DNA of 64,000 nt, taken from contig JAESUZ010002608.1 in NCBI GenBank assembly GCA_017311185.1, positions 372,001-436,000 of the forward strand, in the 5' to 3' direction. The notes under the pieces were generated by a model. It saw only the letters and a program-made list of their open reading frames with translations, made no database searches and had not been told where the DNA came from. This DNA comes from Proteles cristata cristata. Lineage: Eukaryota; Chordata; Mammalia; Carnivora; Hyaenidae. This document shows, piece by piece, positions 22,741-33,911 of this stretch; position 1 is the first letter of the stretch; every line of letters begins with the position of its first letter. The translations under genes and the position numbers were made by a program.

Positions 22741-23546
22741 CTGAGGGTTACATTTAAAAAAAATGTAGGCACTGAGTTACACCACCATCTGCATCATGTC
22801 AGGGGACTCTCAGATGGTCCCACCAGGCAGCAGAAGCTTCTGTCATGGGTATTTGGCACAGCTTCTCACGGATGTATGGCAAGGCTAGTTCACTCCCAGC
22901 AGCAAATCGATAAAAGCACTAACTGGAAGAGAAGCACCAAAATCAAGCGATATTCTACAATATGCATGCCCTGCAGTTGTGAAGTTGTACATGTTGCCTC
23001 CAGAGCTCTGTTGAGGAATGGAGGAAGCTTACCTCTAGTGCCCATCAAGGGAAAGAAAAGTGGTAAGGTGGTGTCACCACTGTCAACCAGCTTGGGTGGA
23101 GGAGGGAAGCTGGGCCTGGAAGGAAGTGGTGCATGGCCAGCTTCCTGGAGGCTGACAGTGGAGAGACCTGTCCTCCCACCTCTCCTGAGATCCACAGTGT
23201 GGCAGTGACAGAGGCCTCTTCATCTGGGGTGGACAACTATGTAGGTGTAATCTTACCCAATGTTCTCTTGAAAAGAAAATTAAAAGACGATGGAAAAATA
23301 CTTTAATGTCTGTATCTCCAAGCTCTAAACCTTCCCCTGTGTTACAAAAAGAATCTGTTCATTAGTTTGGGTCCTGGCAACAACCCAGATCTTTGGCGAA
23401 AAATCCACCTAAAGTCCTCCTTCATCCAGAATCACTGGGAAATTGAGTACTCTGGACGAATACGATTTTCCACTAAACTATCTTACCCCATTAAGTATGG
23501 AATTACAAAAAAAACAATGCCTTATCCATTACAAAAAGAAAAGGAA

Positions 23547-24008
23547 AGGCACTTGGTGGCTCAGTTGGTTAAGCGTCTGGCTCTTGGCTTCAGCTCAGGT
23601 CGCAGTTTCATGGTTCATGAGTTTGAGCCCCCCCATTGGGTTCTGCACTGACAGTAGGGAGCTTCCTTCAGATACTCTCTGTCCCGATCTCTCTGGCCCT
23701 CCTCCAACCTCTCAAAATAAATAAACTTTTTGGGGCGCCTGGGTGGCTTAGTCGGTTAAGCGTCCGACTTTCGCTTAGGTCATGATCTCGCGGTTCGTGG
23801 GTTCCAGCCCCGCGTCGGGCTGTGTGCTGACTGCCAGCTCAGAGCCTGGAGCCTGTTTCAGTCTGTGACTCCCTCTCTATCTGACCCTCCCCTGTTCACG
23901 CTGTCTCTCTCTCTCTCTCCTAGAAATTAAAAAAAAAAAAAACATTAAAAAAAATAATAATAAATAAATAAATAAATAAACAAACTTTAAAAATCAAATA
24001 AAATTTAA
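23547..24008 (+). mobile_element. Older CAN-SINE carrying a younger SINE in its tail
   Basis: GGCACTTGGTGGCTCAGTTG head. The body runs to ACCTCTCAAAATAAATAAAC, then the younger copy at 23732, then the rest of the A-rich tail. AAAAGGAAAGG occurs on both outer flanks. Confidence 0.85.
23732..23970 (+). mobile_element. Young CAN-SINE, CTTTCGCTTAGG subfamily, nested
   Basis: Carries GGCTTAGTCGG, ACTTTCGCTTAGGTC and TCCTAGAAATT. Flanks AATAAATAAACTTTT and AATAAACAAACTTTA show insertion into the tail of the older SINE. Confidence 0.94.
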
Positions 24009-24159
24009 AAAGGAAAGGAAAGGAAAAATCCTCTACACCATGCCAGTCACCACCCTTCCCCACCAAGCTCCCTGCCATCTGCAGTGCTGTGACCCACCCA
24101 CCCCCATCTTTCTCACTGCTCTGTCCCTCCCTGCCCATGGTCTCTGAATCAGGCTCCTT

Positions 24160-24480
24160 AAGTCATGCTCATCTCCTCCACCTGCAAGCTTGCTGTTCTC
24201 CCACAGACACCTGGCTACCCCTCCGCCTATCAAACCCACCCCACCCTCCGAGGGCCGCTCCCAGGTCCTGTCTGCTATGAAGCTGCCCCTCTTTATGTTC
24301 TAGTCTTTCACAGTCCCCCTCCCAGTGCTGTGCGTATCAGCTCACTTAGCATTTTATTATGTTTTCTTTGCTGTTTCATTCATGAATCTCATCTGTCAAG
24401 CTGGTTTCTAAGAACTTTAGGTCAGAGATACCATTTACTTGCATAGCCTAGAGCACAGGGTTTTGCGAACACTTAGAAAC
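24160..24480 (+). mobile_element. L2 LINE 3' relic (probable)
   Basis: The text around TAGCATTTTATTATGTTTTC and GCATAGCCTAGAGCACAGGG resembles L2 3' ends at low identity. No open frame is preserved. Confidence 0.45.
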
Positions 24481-24560
24481 AAACAGAAAGTAGAAAATTG
24501 TTTCTTTGTGTGGCAGTGTTTCTCTCTTCCCCTCCATTTTCAAGGAAGAACAGTATGTAC

Positions 24561-24661
24561 CTTTCTTTTAAAAAGTCTTCAAACTCCTTGCAGTTCTTGC
24601 GGCCGTTGTTCAGGTGCTGGATAATACTGTCGTAGCCAGCGGTGCTGAGGATGTCTGAGCT
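24561..24661 (-). CDS. PSTPIP2: PSTPIP2 exon 2
   Basis: 101 bp encoding SSDILSTAGYDSIIQHLNNG then RKNCKEFEDFLKE and two bases of R45, about residues 12-45, the start of the F-BAR domain. The acceptor TTTCTCACCAG is followed by AGCTCAGAC and the donor is AAG|GTACAT, weak at +4 and +5. I remember human as SADILSTIGYDNIIQHL, so A, I and N are replaced. The preceding start exon is not in view. Confidence 0.95.
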
Positions 24662-25426
24662 CTGGTGAGAAAGGACATTTGTCAGGGCAGGGACAGTGAT
24701 GATGGCAGCCCCGAGCCTGGAGAGTGGACAGGGCAGAGCACAGGGGAAGCCAGCAGTGGGGAGTTTCTGCAGAACGTCACCTCCAAGACGTATGTGACCA
24801 AAGCAAACAAAATAGAAGAACTAAGAGTATATGTGGCTGTGGGAGAATTTTCAAAGTTATGAAACCGAAGGGCCATGAAACAGGAAGATCATGACAGGAA
24901 ATGGAGAGCACATGGATGAGGGATCCGGCCGGGCTCTGTCGCCCTCTGCCCCCACCCACCATACCTCATCACATCAGGACAGGGCAGGAGCCCCTGTGGA
25001 GTGGAAACCCACCCCCACCGCAGGGTCACATTAACCAGGGCTACACAATTTTCCCTTTGTCCTCAAACTTGTCACAGAGCTTGACACTGGCACTTCCCAC
25101 AGCCAATAAGGCTGGTCTGAGGGTCAAGGTTCAAGGGTATCCCTGCAAAGGGCAAACAGCTCTGAGCCAGGAGTCAGGTCCCTGGAGTAGAGGGGAGGGG
25201 GCGGCTTCCCACTGGGAAACATGAAGGGGAGTCGGCATGATCCATCACATGGTCACTGGCTGGCCCCAATCAGGGAGGATTGGGGACGAGGGGTATTTTC
25301 TCATTTTAAATTAGCAATTTATGCCCATTTTTATTTTGTTATGTGCTCTGAGGTTGGAGGAAGCTACTTAAGTCCCCAAAGGAGTAGCCCCAGAGGCAGT
25401 ACATTTTTAAAATCGAACTCCCCCAT

Positions 25427-25632
25427 GGGGTGCACCTGGGTGACTCAGTCTGTTGAACGTCCAACTTGGGCTCAGGTCATGATCTCACGGTTTGTGAGTT
25501 TGCGCCCCATGTCAGGCTCTCTGCTGTCAACATGGGGTCAGCTTTGGATCCTCTGTCCTCCTCTCTCTCTCTCTCTCTCTCTGCCCCTCCCTGCCTTCTC
25601 ATTTTCAAAAATAAATAAAGATTTTTTTTTAA
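25427..25632 (+). mobile_element. CAN-SINE
   Basis: GGGGTGCACCTGGGTGACTC head, CTGCTGTCAACATGGGGTC body, CT run and AAAATAAATAAAG tail. Confidence 0.92.
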
Positions 25633-27194
25633 ACTTTAGGATCAAAGTCCCACAATTCCTCAAACCTACAAGTCAGGAGATAAAGAATATCTCCTATTAG
25701 GTATCCTAATCTGGCTGGTCCCCTGATTTCTACCTCCAAATGCATATATTAGATTGCCCGATTCGGACTCCAGTCCCTTGGGGAGATTGGTAAGGCTGCC
25801 CCGAGTGTGCCCTGAGGAGCTCTAGACTCACCCACCCCAGCCCAGCCCAGGCGGACCACCCCTCCCCAGCCCCCGGTGGGCTAAGGGAGTACCACTCTGC
25901 AATTAGTGGTGAGTGGGGGACCCTTGAAGATACCTCGACCCAGCCCTGAGCACTGGAGAAGCAGAATTTCCCTCTTCCATGACCTGGCCCAGCAGGCAGG
26001 GTCCCAGGAAGACTAGCAGGACACGGCTTGAGGCTGATTTCAATGTGGCCTTCAGAAACCCAACTGGCCACAGCTCACACCACATTTTTAAAGATGGATT
26101 ATTATCGGCAGAGTCAATTTTACACGTAGGCATATAAATAAATCTAAGTTAGAAAGGCATTTTGTTCCAGGAATTCTGGCTCTTGTTTCAGCATAGATCT
26201 AGGCCCGGGGAAGCCTAAAGAAACAGCCTCCACCAGAGCTGCATTTCTCTACCCACCCCCTCCATACACACTCTTCTGTCTCAGCCAAGGGGCCTTCTTC
26301 CTGTCCCCTGCCACGCAGCACTCAGTGGCAACTCTATGACAGTGTTTACATTATCCCCTCCTGAATCCAGATCCAGTCCCTCAATCCCCAGGTTTTCTGG
26401 AAGCCTTCTCTGAGGGGCCCCAATGCCCAGCTTCGAATTTGCTGGCTGGTATCCACCACGTGAGGAGCCTTGCTTTCCCAATTCTACGGCAAGTTCCTGC
26501 AGCTGCTTGCAAGTCTTGGATTGCTGCTGCACACACACACAACCAAATAAATCTAGCTTCGGATTATGTACACCAAAGATCCACAGTAAAATTCTGGAGG
26601 ATGGAAACGCCTTTGCTGTTCCAGCCAGATGCATCAGAAGGGAGAGATGAAGACAGACTCCTGAGTGAATGAGTGAAAGGGCACCAAGGCACCAAGAGCC
26701 ACAATCAATGCCAGTTTGTAGAGAGAGCACTTTGCCCTTTCCAGAGAAAAACACTTGGGTTCTCTGTTCTATGCTAGTCTTTTGAAAAAAGTGGTTTCCT
26801 TTTTCTTAATGAAGGGTGAAAACAGACACTCTTTGAGCTGAGCAGGAAGGGTGGAGCTAAACCAGGGTTCATGGAAACAAACCAAGTCACTAGGCTTCCT
26901 GGCTATCAGCTTAAAAAACCAGAATTGCTGCTTCAGAGCAGTGACTGGGCTATAGAGGCAACTAAGCAATGAAATCCCCAAGAGAAAACAAACAGTGCCC
27001 ATGACCAAGTTCAAAATAGTGGAAGATTTGGCCTGGGAACTCCTTCGTATGCTGCTCAGAGAGCACGGCTGGTAAGCACTGACTGGCATAAGCAAGAATA
27101 GAAGGGTCAAGTAGGATAGAAGACTGCATGAGCACCAAGATGGTATCTCAGATCTGCCATCAGAAGTGACAATCCCATAACCTCAATAGCCTCA

Positions 27195-27625
27195 GCTTTT
27201 AACTGGAGCCCTCTACACAATATCCCTGACTTCTCTTCCTCAGCTTTTCCACACTGGTCTCTTTCCTGTCTTCCAAATGGACAATTTACATTTCTACCTC
27301 AGGACCTTTACACATGCTTTTCTCACAGAAGGAATAACATCTCCTCCTCTGGTTTGGGGCCAGTTCAAATCCCACTTCCTCTCTGGAGTCTTCCTCAAAT
27401 AATTCCCTCTAATGTCTTCTCCTCCCCTTCTAAATGCCTGTAGTGTTTAATGCCCATTCCTCTATTTGGCTCTTATTATACATTATTTCATGTCAGTAGT
27501 TAACATATTTTTAAAAATTAGTTAACTTCTTGAAGAGTATCTGGATTATACCCAACTTTCTTCACCCACAGTAGCTTCCATGTTAATGGTGCTTGAGAAA
27601 TATTTGTTAATTGTATGCCAACTAC
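27195..27625 (+). mobile_element. L2 LINE 3' relic
   Basis: A long plus-strand match to L2 3' text as I remember it: TTTCCACACTGGTCTCTTTC, CAGGACCTTTACACATGC, CTCTGGAGTCTTCCTCAAAT and a final GCTTGAGAAATATTTGTTAA. No reading frame survives. Confidence 0.8.
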
Positions 27626-27848
27626 AGACAAGATACTAATAGGTTACAAAGCCCTCATTAGATTCAGTTCTTGTAATCAAGGAGCCTATTGTTCATTTAG
27701 GGAGTCAGTAAAAGACAATTACATAAAACAAATGTGTATGTACAAGGAAAATTAGAGACTAAGATGATACACGAGACTACAAAGAGAAAATATATAATGA
27801 AAGAGGTAGAGAACAAAGAATAGGCTTGAGTCATCAGAAGAGAGAAGA

Positions 27849-28062
27849 GGGGTGTCTGGGTGGCTCAGTCAGTTAAGAGTCCAACTTTGGCTCAGGTCAT
27901 GATCTCATTGTTTGTAAGTTTGAGCCCCCTTCAGGCTCTGTGCTAATAGCTCAGATAGCCTGATTCAGATTCTGTGTCTCCCTCTCTCTCTGCCCTCCCC
28001 TGCTCATGCTCTGTCTCTTTCTCTCTCTCAAAAATATATACACATTAAAAAAATTTTTTTAA
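27849..28062 (+). mobile_element. CAN-SINE
   Basis: GGGTGTCTGGGTGGCTCAGT head, CAGGCTCTGTGCTAATAG body and CTCAAAAATATATACACATT tail. Confidence 0.93.
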
Positions 28063-28484
28063 GAAAGAAAATAGAAGACATAAAATTTAAATTGAGTCTT
28101 TTAAAATGACTGGGATTCACACAAGAAATCAGAAGATACTTCAAACCAAATGATGGTGAAGGAAACATCAACATTTGTGGGACACAACAGAATAGTGCTT
28201 ATAGGGAAACTTGCAGCTCTAAATGTTTGTATTCGGGAAAAAAATGTTTTAAAATTAATGATCTAAGCTTTTACTTGGTGCAGCTGGGAAAAAAACAAAT
28301 TAAATCTGTAGTAAGTATAAAGAAAGAAAGAAAAATAGTGGAACAAAATGAAATAGAAATGGACAAACAAAAAAAGAAAGTTAATGAAACTAAAAGTTAA
28401 TCTTTTGTGAAGTTTATTAAACTTCTTTGATTTTATTAAAATCAAAACCCATAGCTACAATGATCACAAAACAGGAGAGAGATA

Positions 28485-28549
28485 GGGCGCCTTAGGGGGA
28501 TAAGAGATAGGGCACAAAATAAATAAATAAACTTTAAATTAAAAAAAAA
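28485..28549 (+). mobile_element. Possible internally deleted CAN-SINE remnant
   Basis: An AGGGCGCCTTAGGG head fragment passes within about 30 bp to AAAATAAATAAATAAAC and an A-tail. Flanks AGGAGAGAGAT and AGGAGAAAGAT look like a duplication. The body is missing. Confidence 0.6.
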
Positions 28550-28561
28550 TAGGAGAAAGAT

Positions 28562-28680
28562 GGGACACCTGGCTGGCTCAGTCGGAAAAGCATGCTACTT
28601 TTGACCTTGGGGTCATGAGTTTGAGCCCCATATGGGGTGTACAGATTACTTAAATAAGAAAAACTTTTTAAAAAGTTGAG
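28562..28680 (+). mobile_element. Short-form CAN-SINE
   Basis: GGGACACCTGGCTGGCTCAG, GGGGTCATGAGTTTGAGCCC, then GGGTGTACAGATTACTTAAA and A-rich end. This is the short tRNA-like form without the CT-rich body. Confidence 0.8.
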
Positions 28681-28835
28681 AAAAAAAAGGAAGAAGGAAA
28701 GAACACAAATTACCAATATCTTCAATCTAAAAAAGGGCATCTACAAAAGCTATGCCAAAAACCTACTTAATTTTGAACACTTAAATTTGAACACTCTCCT
28801 CCTAATAAAGAGGAAATAAGGCAAGAAGTAAGTCA

Positions 28836-28981
28836 TGGGTCAATTGAGTGGCTCAGTTGGTTGAGCATCTGGCTTTTGGTTTCAGCTTGGGTCATATCTT
28901 GTGGTTTGTGAGCTCAAGCCCCGCATTGAGCTCTGCACTGACAGCATGGAGCCTGCTTGGGATTCTCTCTCTCCTTCTCTT

Positions 28982-29022
<41 letters not shown>

Positions 29023-29048
29023 ATAAGTAAATATAAACTTAAGAAAAA
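28836..29048 (+). mobile_element. CAN-SINE
   Basis: GGGTCAATTGAGTGGCTCAG head, CTCTGCACTGACAGCATGG body and a CT run of about 18 units near 28985-29018. Confidence 0.9.
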
Positions 29049-30037
29049 GAAAAAACTCAAGAAAAGAAACAAAGTGCATACCTATTGGAAACAGTAAAAA
29101 ACTGCTTTTATTTGCAGACAACATGATTGTGTACGTAGAAAATCCTAAGGAATTTTCAAAAAAATGATTAGAATTAATAAATAAACTTAACAAGGTTGCA
29201 GGGTACAAGGTCAATATACAAAAATCAATTATAGTTCTATATACCAGCAGCAAAAAAACCCTATACATCATTTGTAACGGCATAAAATATATAAAATATT
29301 CAAGAGTAAATACTTAAGAAGTTATATAAGATTTTTCCATTCAAAATTGCATGCATTGCTGAGAGAAATGAAATTAAGACATCAATAAAGGTAGATACAT
29401 ACCTTGTTTGGGGATTGAAAGAGTCAGTATTGTTAAAATGTTAATTGTCCCCAAATTGAGCTATAGATTCAACACAATCCCATCAAAATCTCAAAATCTT
29501 TGCTGCAGAAATTTGCTAGTTAGCCTAAAATTTATATGGAATTACAAAGGACCTAGAATAAGCAAAACAATTTTTTTTAAGCTGGAGAATTCACACCAAT
29601 GACTTTAAAACCTTCTATGAAATCACAGTAGTCAAAAAAGCATGGTACTGATCTGAGGTTATATAAACAGACTATGGAACAGCATAGAATCCAGAATAGA
29701 CTCTCCTGTCAACTGACTTTCAACAAAGGTGCCAAAGATTCTCAATGACAAAATGATAGTCTTTTCCACAAGTGGCCCTGACAATTGCATAAAACACAGG
29801 GAGAAAAGAACATCTATTCCTTCTTCATACCATAAACAAACATTAATTGAGATGGATCATAGGCTTACATGTAAAACTAAAGTTTTCATTAAAAAAATAA
29901 GGAAATATCTTTGAGACTGAGATAGGAAAAGATTTCTTAGAGAGAATACAAAAATTATGAACTACAAAAGAAAAGCCTCAAAAAATGGACTTGATCTAAA
30001 TTAAAAACCTCTGTTCATCAAAAGAGATTGTGAAGAT

Positions 30038-30265
30038 GGGGTGCCAGGGTGGCTCAGTCGGTTAAGCATCCGACTTCAGCTCAGGTCATAATCTCACGGT
30101 TCAGGAGTTTGAGTCCCGCATCGGGCTCTGTGCTGACAACTCAGAGCCTGGAGCCTACTTCAGATTCTATGCCTCTCTCTCTCTCTTTGCCTCTCCCCTG
30201 CTTGCACTCTATCTCTCTCTCAAAAATAAATAAACAGTAACAAAAAAAAAAAAAAAGAGAGAAAG
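30038..30265 (+). mobile_element. CAN-SINE
   Basis: GGGGTGCCAGGGTGGCTCAG head and AAAATAAATAAACAGT tail. AGATTGTGAAGA flanks it on both sides. Confidence 0.94.
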
Positions 30266-30979
30266 AGAGAGATTGTGAAGAAAATTCAATGGTAGGCCAT
30301 AGTCTGGGAGAAACTATTCACCTTACATATCAAGGGTAGAGCATTTGACCACATATATCTGGCACAGGACTTGTATCCAGAATATATAAATAACTCCAAC
30401 AAAGTCATGATAAAAATGTAAGCAACCCAATAAAAACTGGGCATAATACTTAAACTTCATAAACACTTCATAAAAAGATACTTCATAGAAGATATTTTGT
30501 TTCGCCAAAAAGTTTATGGAAAGTTGCTTACTATCACAGGAAAATTCAAATTAAAGTCACAGTCATATCTACTCCATGCCCACTAGAAGAGCTAGAGGTA
30601 AAAAGTCAGCATTGAATGTAGGCAGGAATATTGAACTACCAGAATTCATGCATTCTGATGGCCGTGTAAAAATGGCACATTTTGAAAATGGCAATTTCTC
30701 AAGAAGAAAAATACACACATATGCTCTGGCCCAAAGTTGCACCCTAAGCATTTGCCCAAGTGAAATGAAAACACATGTCCACAAAAAGACTTGCACAAGA
30801 ATGTTCATAGGAGTGTTGTTCACAATAGCCTCAAACTGGAAACAACCCAATGTCTAACAACTGATGCAAGAAAAACAATCTGTGATAGATTCATACAATG
30901 GGATACTAGTCAGCAATAAAATGACAGCTACTGACACATGAAACCACATGGATGAATCTCAAAAACATTATGCCAGTGA

Positions 30980-31162
30980 CGGGCACCTAAGTGGCCCAGT
31001 CAGTTAAGTGTCTGATGCTTGGTTTTGGCTCAGGTCTTGATCTCACAGTTCATGAGATCAAGCCCTGAATCAGGTCAGGCCTGCTTGACTTTCTCTCTCT
31101 CTCTCTCCCTCTCTCTCTCTCTCAAAATAAGTAAATAAACATAAAAAAAAAAAAAAAAAACC
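30980..31162 (+). mobile_element. CAN-SINE, body shortened
   Basis: GGGCACCTAAGTGGCCCAGT head. Perfect duplication TTATGCCAGTGA at 30968-30979 and 31163-31174. The segment CTCTGTGCTGACAG is missing from the body. Confidence 0.93.
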
Positions 31163-32264
31163 TTATGCCAGTGAAAGATGCCAGACACAACAAAGCATTT
31201 ACTGTGTGATCTCATTTACATGACATTCTAGGGCAGGTGGCAATTTTAGGACTTACTTTCTACAAGAAAAGAAACAACAGCGATTGCCTGAGCCAGAGGA
31301 GAACCTGAGGGTGGAGTGGGAAGGGCCCCTTGGGGAACTTCCTGGAATGATGGAAATGCATACACCCATGTGACCCACATTCTTATCAAGATCTTTCTAT
31401 AGAGGTGTGGGTTGCACAGGTGTGTGTAGTTTTTGAAGCTCCTCGATCTGCACATTTAACTTACATAAATTACACTTCAATAAAATTCAAAGGCAAAAAA
31501 AAAAAAAAAAGGAACAGGATTCAGAAGGAGAAGGGGCAGGAAGCACAGTGGGAGGAACAGAAGAAGCGAAGTCTTGGAAGTAGATCTGGCCTGGGAGTCC
31601 TGCGTGAGGCAGGGCGATGAAAATGAAGGGCGAACAGATCCAAGCCCCCAGCAACCCTCCCAAGGACCCAGAATGTAAGGCTCAAATTATAAAGAGTTAA
31701 AGAGTATTCACATTTCAGTCAATGGGTTAGTTCTTTGACCACAGACATTTCAAGACAAAAAATTCGCCAGACGCAGCAGTAAGCACATGTGTGCCACATC
31801 AGCAGACATGTGAACCAAAGAAGGGTAGTAAGTCTTGTGAGCACACAGGCAGGCAGTCCAGACCAGGTCGAGGTATGGGTTCAGAGAAGGAGGAAGTCTC
31901 TGTGGGCTTCCTGGTGGAGGGTAACTCCACTGCCCACCAGCTCCTCATCCCAGATCTAACACTCAGATCTGATATCAGTCGCTCAGTCCAGGCACATACA
32001 CTCTGCTTCCTGCCCAGCGCTGAGCCCCATGCCTCAGGGGCCTCTCAGAACTGGTTTCCAGGGTCCTTTTCCACCACGTGGCCTCTGGGCAGAAGGTATA
32101 ACGGCAGAGGGGAAGCAAAGCATACCTGCAGCCTCCAAAGCTGCCATCGCAGTTACAGGCGCTGCCGCAGAGCATCCCCACATCTGGGTCTGTGCTGCAT
32201 CTCACGCCCGCCTCATCACGGTGTCTGCTATGCCCCAGTTTCCCTAGCTGTGGGCTCCAAGGAC

Positions 32265-32400
32265 GACCTGTGCCAGAATCACTCAGGCAGACCCCAGGTC
32301 CCACCCGGACCTGCTGCGTTCTGAGACTGGGGCAGGAGAATCTCCACTTTTTACACTCCTTCCAAGTGACTTAACATCGTTTGAAAACTGCTGCCCCAGA
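32265..32400 (+). mobile_element. MER5A-like hAT-Charlie relic
   Basis: AGAATCACTCAGGCAGACCC, CAGGAGAATCTCCACTTTTT and CGTTTGAAAACTGCTGCCC follow the MER5A outline at low identity. Confidence 0.6.
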
Positions 32401-32590
32401 AATGATAAAGACAAAAGAACAAAGTCCCCATGCAGAGGAGCTGAGCACGAAGGAAAGCAGGATACATGCCCGCAAAACTAGAGAACATGGCAGACTGGGG
32501 TGGTGGGAGAGCGGCTGCTGGGAAGGGGCATGATAAGAGAGAGGAGAAAGACTCAGGGTTTGCGCTTCATTTTGAAACCTCGGATTTCTG

Positions 32591-32698
32591 AGGCACCTGA
32601 GGGGCTCAGTCGGTTAAGCATCCAAGTCTTGGTTTCAGCTCAGGTCATGATCTCATGGTTTGTGGGCTTGAGCCCCACATGTGGAAACTGCTTAGTAT

Positions 32699-32729
<31 letters not shown>

Positions 32730-32770
32730 TTCCCCCCCGTTAAAAATCAATAAATAAACTTAAAAAAAAA
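32591..32770 (+). mobile_element. CAN-SINE, body shortened
   Basis: AGGCACCTGAGGGGCTCAGT head, jumping from GCCCCACATGTGGAAAC to the CT run. Flanks AAACCTCGGATTTCTG and AAACCTCTGATTTTG are the duplication. Confidence 0.93.
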
Positions 32771-33269
32771 AAACCTCTGATTTTGAGTAAAAAATGCAAA
32801 TTAACATTGATGCCCTCTGGGGCCCCAGGGGTAGGGGCAGCTGACTTGGTGTGACATGCAAAGGCCACGTTTGTTTGCGGCCTGGGCAGAGCTGCAGACC
32901 TGTGCCACACTCTGCATTACAGGCCCACAGCATTTCCCATACGCACAGCAAGGTGGGAGCTATTTCCATGTTTTACAGCTGGAGAAAAAAGGAAGTGATC
33001 TCCTTATCACTACCTCCAACTACAGTGAAAGATCTTAACCCTCAACCTACAATATTATTCAAGTCTCTGCTATTCATTACAAGTTATACAGCCAACAACA
33101 GTCTGGGGGTAAAGATCAAGGCATTCCTTTTATCTCCCTATGCTCTCAACCCGGACCTTTCTTTCTTGCTTACTTTCCGATCCCTTTTACCCAGAGATGT
33201 AAAGGCAAAGGGTTCAAATTCACCTTATCAGAAAACATAGATTAATTATTGTTAATTAATTTTAATAAT

Positions 33270-33450
33270 TCAGTCTAACATCCATTGAATGCTTGCTATA
33301 TTCCAAACAGCATGCCAACTATTGTGCATGGAATATCCTCCTGTTTAATTCTTATAACAATCCTACGACAGAGGGATCATTATCATCTTCATTTATAGGA
33401 CAAGAAACTGAGGAACAAAGTCCGTATTCATAAACCACTTGACCACACAG
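33270..33450 (-). mobile_element. MIR SINE relic, antisense
   Basis: CCATTGAATGCTTGCTATAT, TTCTTATAACAATCCTACGA and GACAAGAAACTGAGGAACAA match MIR in reverse complement. Confidence 0.75.
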
Positions 33451-33524
33451 CTTCTCTTCCTGGAGGACAAGAGCCATAGTTAACTTTCTGTTAGTCTGCT
33501 TCCCAGCAATTCTAAAGATTTTTA

Positions 33525-33911
33525 TTTATTTTTGAGAGAGAGAGAGAGAGAGCATGCCCGCATAAGCTAGGGTGGGGCAGAGAGATAGGGAGACAGAGGA
33601 TCCCCAGCAGAGGCTAGAACTCAAAAATCGCAGGATCATGGGCCACCGGAGTGGCTCAGTGAGTTAAGCCTACAACTTTGGCTCAGGCCATGATCTCATT
33701 GTTCATGGGTTCAAACCCTCTGTTGGGCTCTGTACTGAAAGATCAAAGCCTGGTGCCTGCTTTTAGATTCTATGTCTCCCTCTCTCTCTGCCCCTCCCCT
33801 GCTTGTTCTCTCTCTCTCTCTCTCTCAAAAAGAAATAAAATTAAAAAAAAGAAAGTGATCAAGACCCGAGTTAAAGTTGGACACTTAATCAACAGAGACA
33901 CCCAGAGGCCC
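33525..33911 (-). mobile_element. Middle layer of a SINE nest: long CAN-SINE, antisense
   Basis: TTTATTTTTGAGAGAG to CAGGATCATG, then an interruption, then GACCCGAGTTAAAGTTGG to CACCCAGAGGCCC. Perfect duplication CTAAAGATTTTTA at 33512-33524 and 33912-33924, inside the tail of the short-form element. Confidence 0.92.
33641..33856 (+). mobile_element. Inner layer of a SINE nest: long CAN-SINE, plus strand
   Basis: GGCCACCGGAGTGGCTCAGT head to AAAATTAAAAAAAAGAAAG tail, lying opposite in orientation within the middle element. GATCATG before and GATCAAG after mark the junctions. Confidence 0.92.

Larger units (their letters stand above)
20456..24560 (-). other. PSTPIP2 intron 2
   Basis: About 4.1 kb with GT-AG ends. 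It holds one antisense and five plus-strand SINEs, a nested pair at 23.5-24.0 kb and an L2-like relic. The stretch 22610-23540 shows open frames but no recognisable protein. Confidence 0.85.
1616..24661 (-). other. PSTPIP2: PSTPIP2 gene, exons 2-9 (partial gene)
   Basis: Minus-strand gene for an F-BAR adaptor of myeloid cells. The family binds phosphoinositide membranes through a crescent dimer, bundles actin filaments, binds PEST-type tyrosine phosphatases and restrains macrophage-driven autoinflammation. Eight exons in the right order and phase match the PSTPIP2 protein as I remember it, including DLLNLSRKKPCGQ, CHIQLAQ, REEARKMEEFREKQKLQRKK, CRDKDEAEQAV, NPKQQEK, KLATSKTAVEDS and EWQSEHIKACE-like segments. 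Joined, they give about residues 12-214 with no stop or frameshift. Introns 2 to 8 measure about 4.1, 2.6, 2.6, 4.4, 7.2, 0.56 and 0.92 kb. The start exon and the C-terminal exons (end of F-BAR and the tyrosine-rich tail) fall outside. PSTPIP1 is the nearest alternative, but the local wording fits PSTPIP2 better. Confidence 0.96.
28070..31512 (+). mobile_element. Old L1M LINE, ORF2 to 3' end
   Basis: Plus-strand L1 remnants in order: ORF2-like TTAATGATCTAAGCTTTTAC, reverse-transcriptase region with TTTGCAGACAACATGATTG near 29114, ATTTATATGGAATTACAAAG near 29530, then the 3' part with GAATGTTCATAGGAGTGTTG near 30801 and an A-tail at 31496-31511. All frames are broken by stops and indels, so it cannot encode working protein. 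CAN-SINEs at 28485, 28562, 28836, 30038 and 30980 interrupt it. Confidence 0.85.

Noticed and set aside
22705..23208. 167-codon open frame on the plus strand
   Set aside because: It lies in a PSTPIP2 intron, antisense to the gene. The translation resembles no family I know.
25221..25700. 159-codon open frame with a WVTQSVERPTWAQVMISRF-like segment
   Set aside because: The recurring segment is simply the translated head of the CAN-SINE and appears at many SINE copies in several frames.
26281..26754. 157-codon open frame on the minus strand
   Set aside because: No recognisable domain, no repeat support and no codon pattern. Long chance frames are expected in GC-richer intron patches.
31791..32324. 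177-codon open frame, the longest in the window
   Set aside because: Low-complexity composition with scattered Cys, Pro and Ser. It overlaps a MER5A-like relic at its end and has no splice or promoter context.
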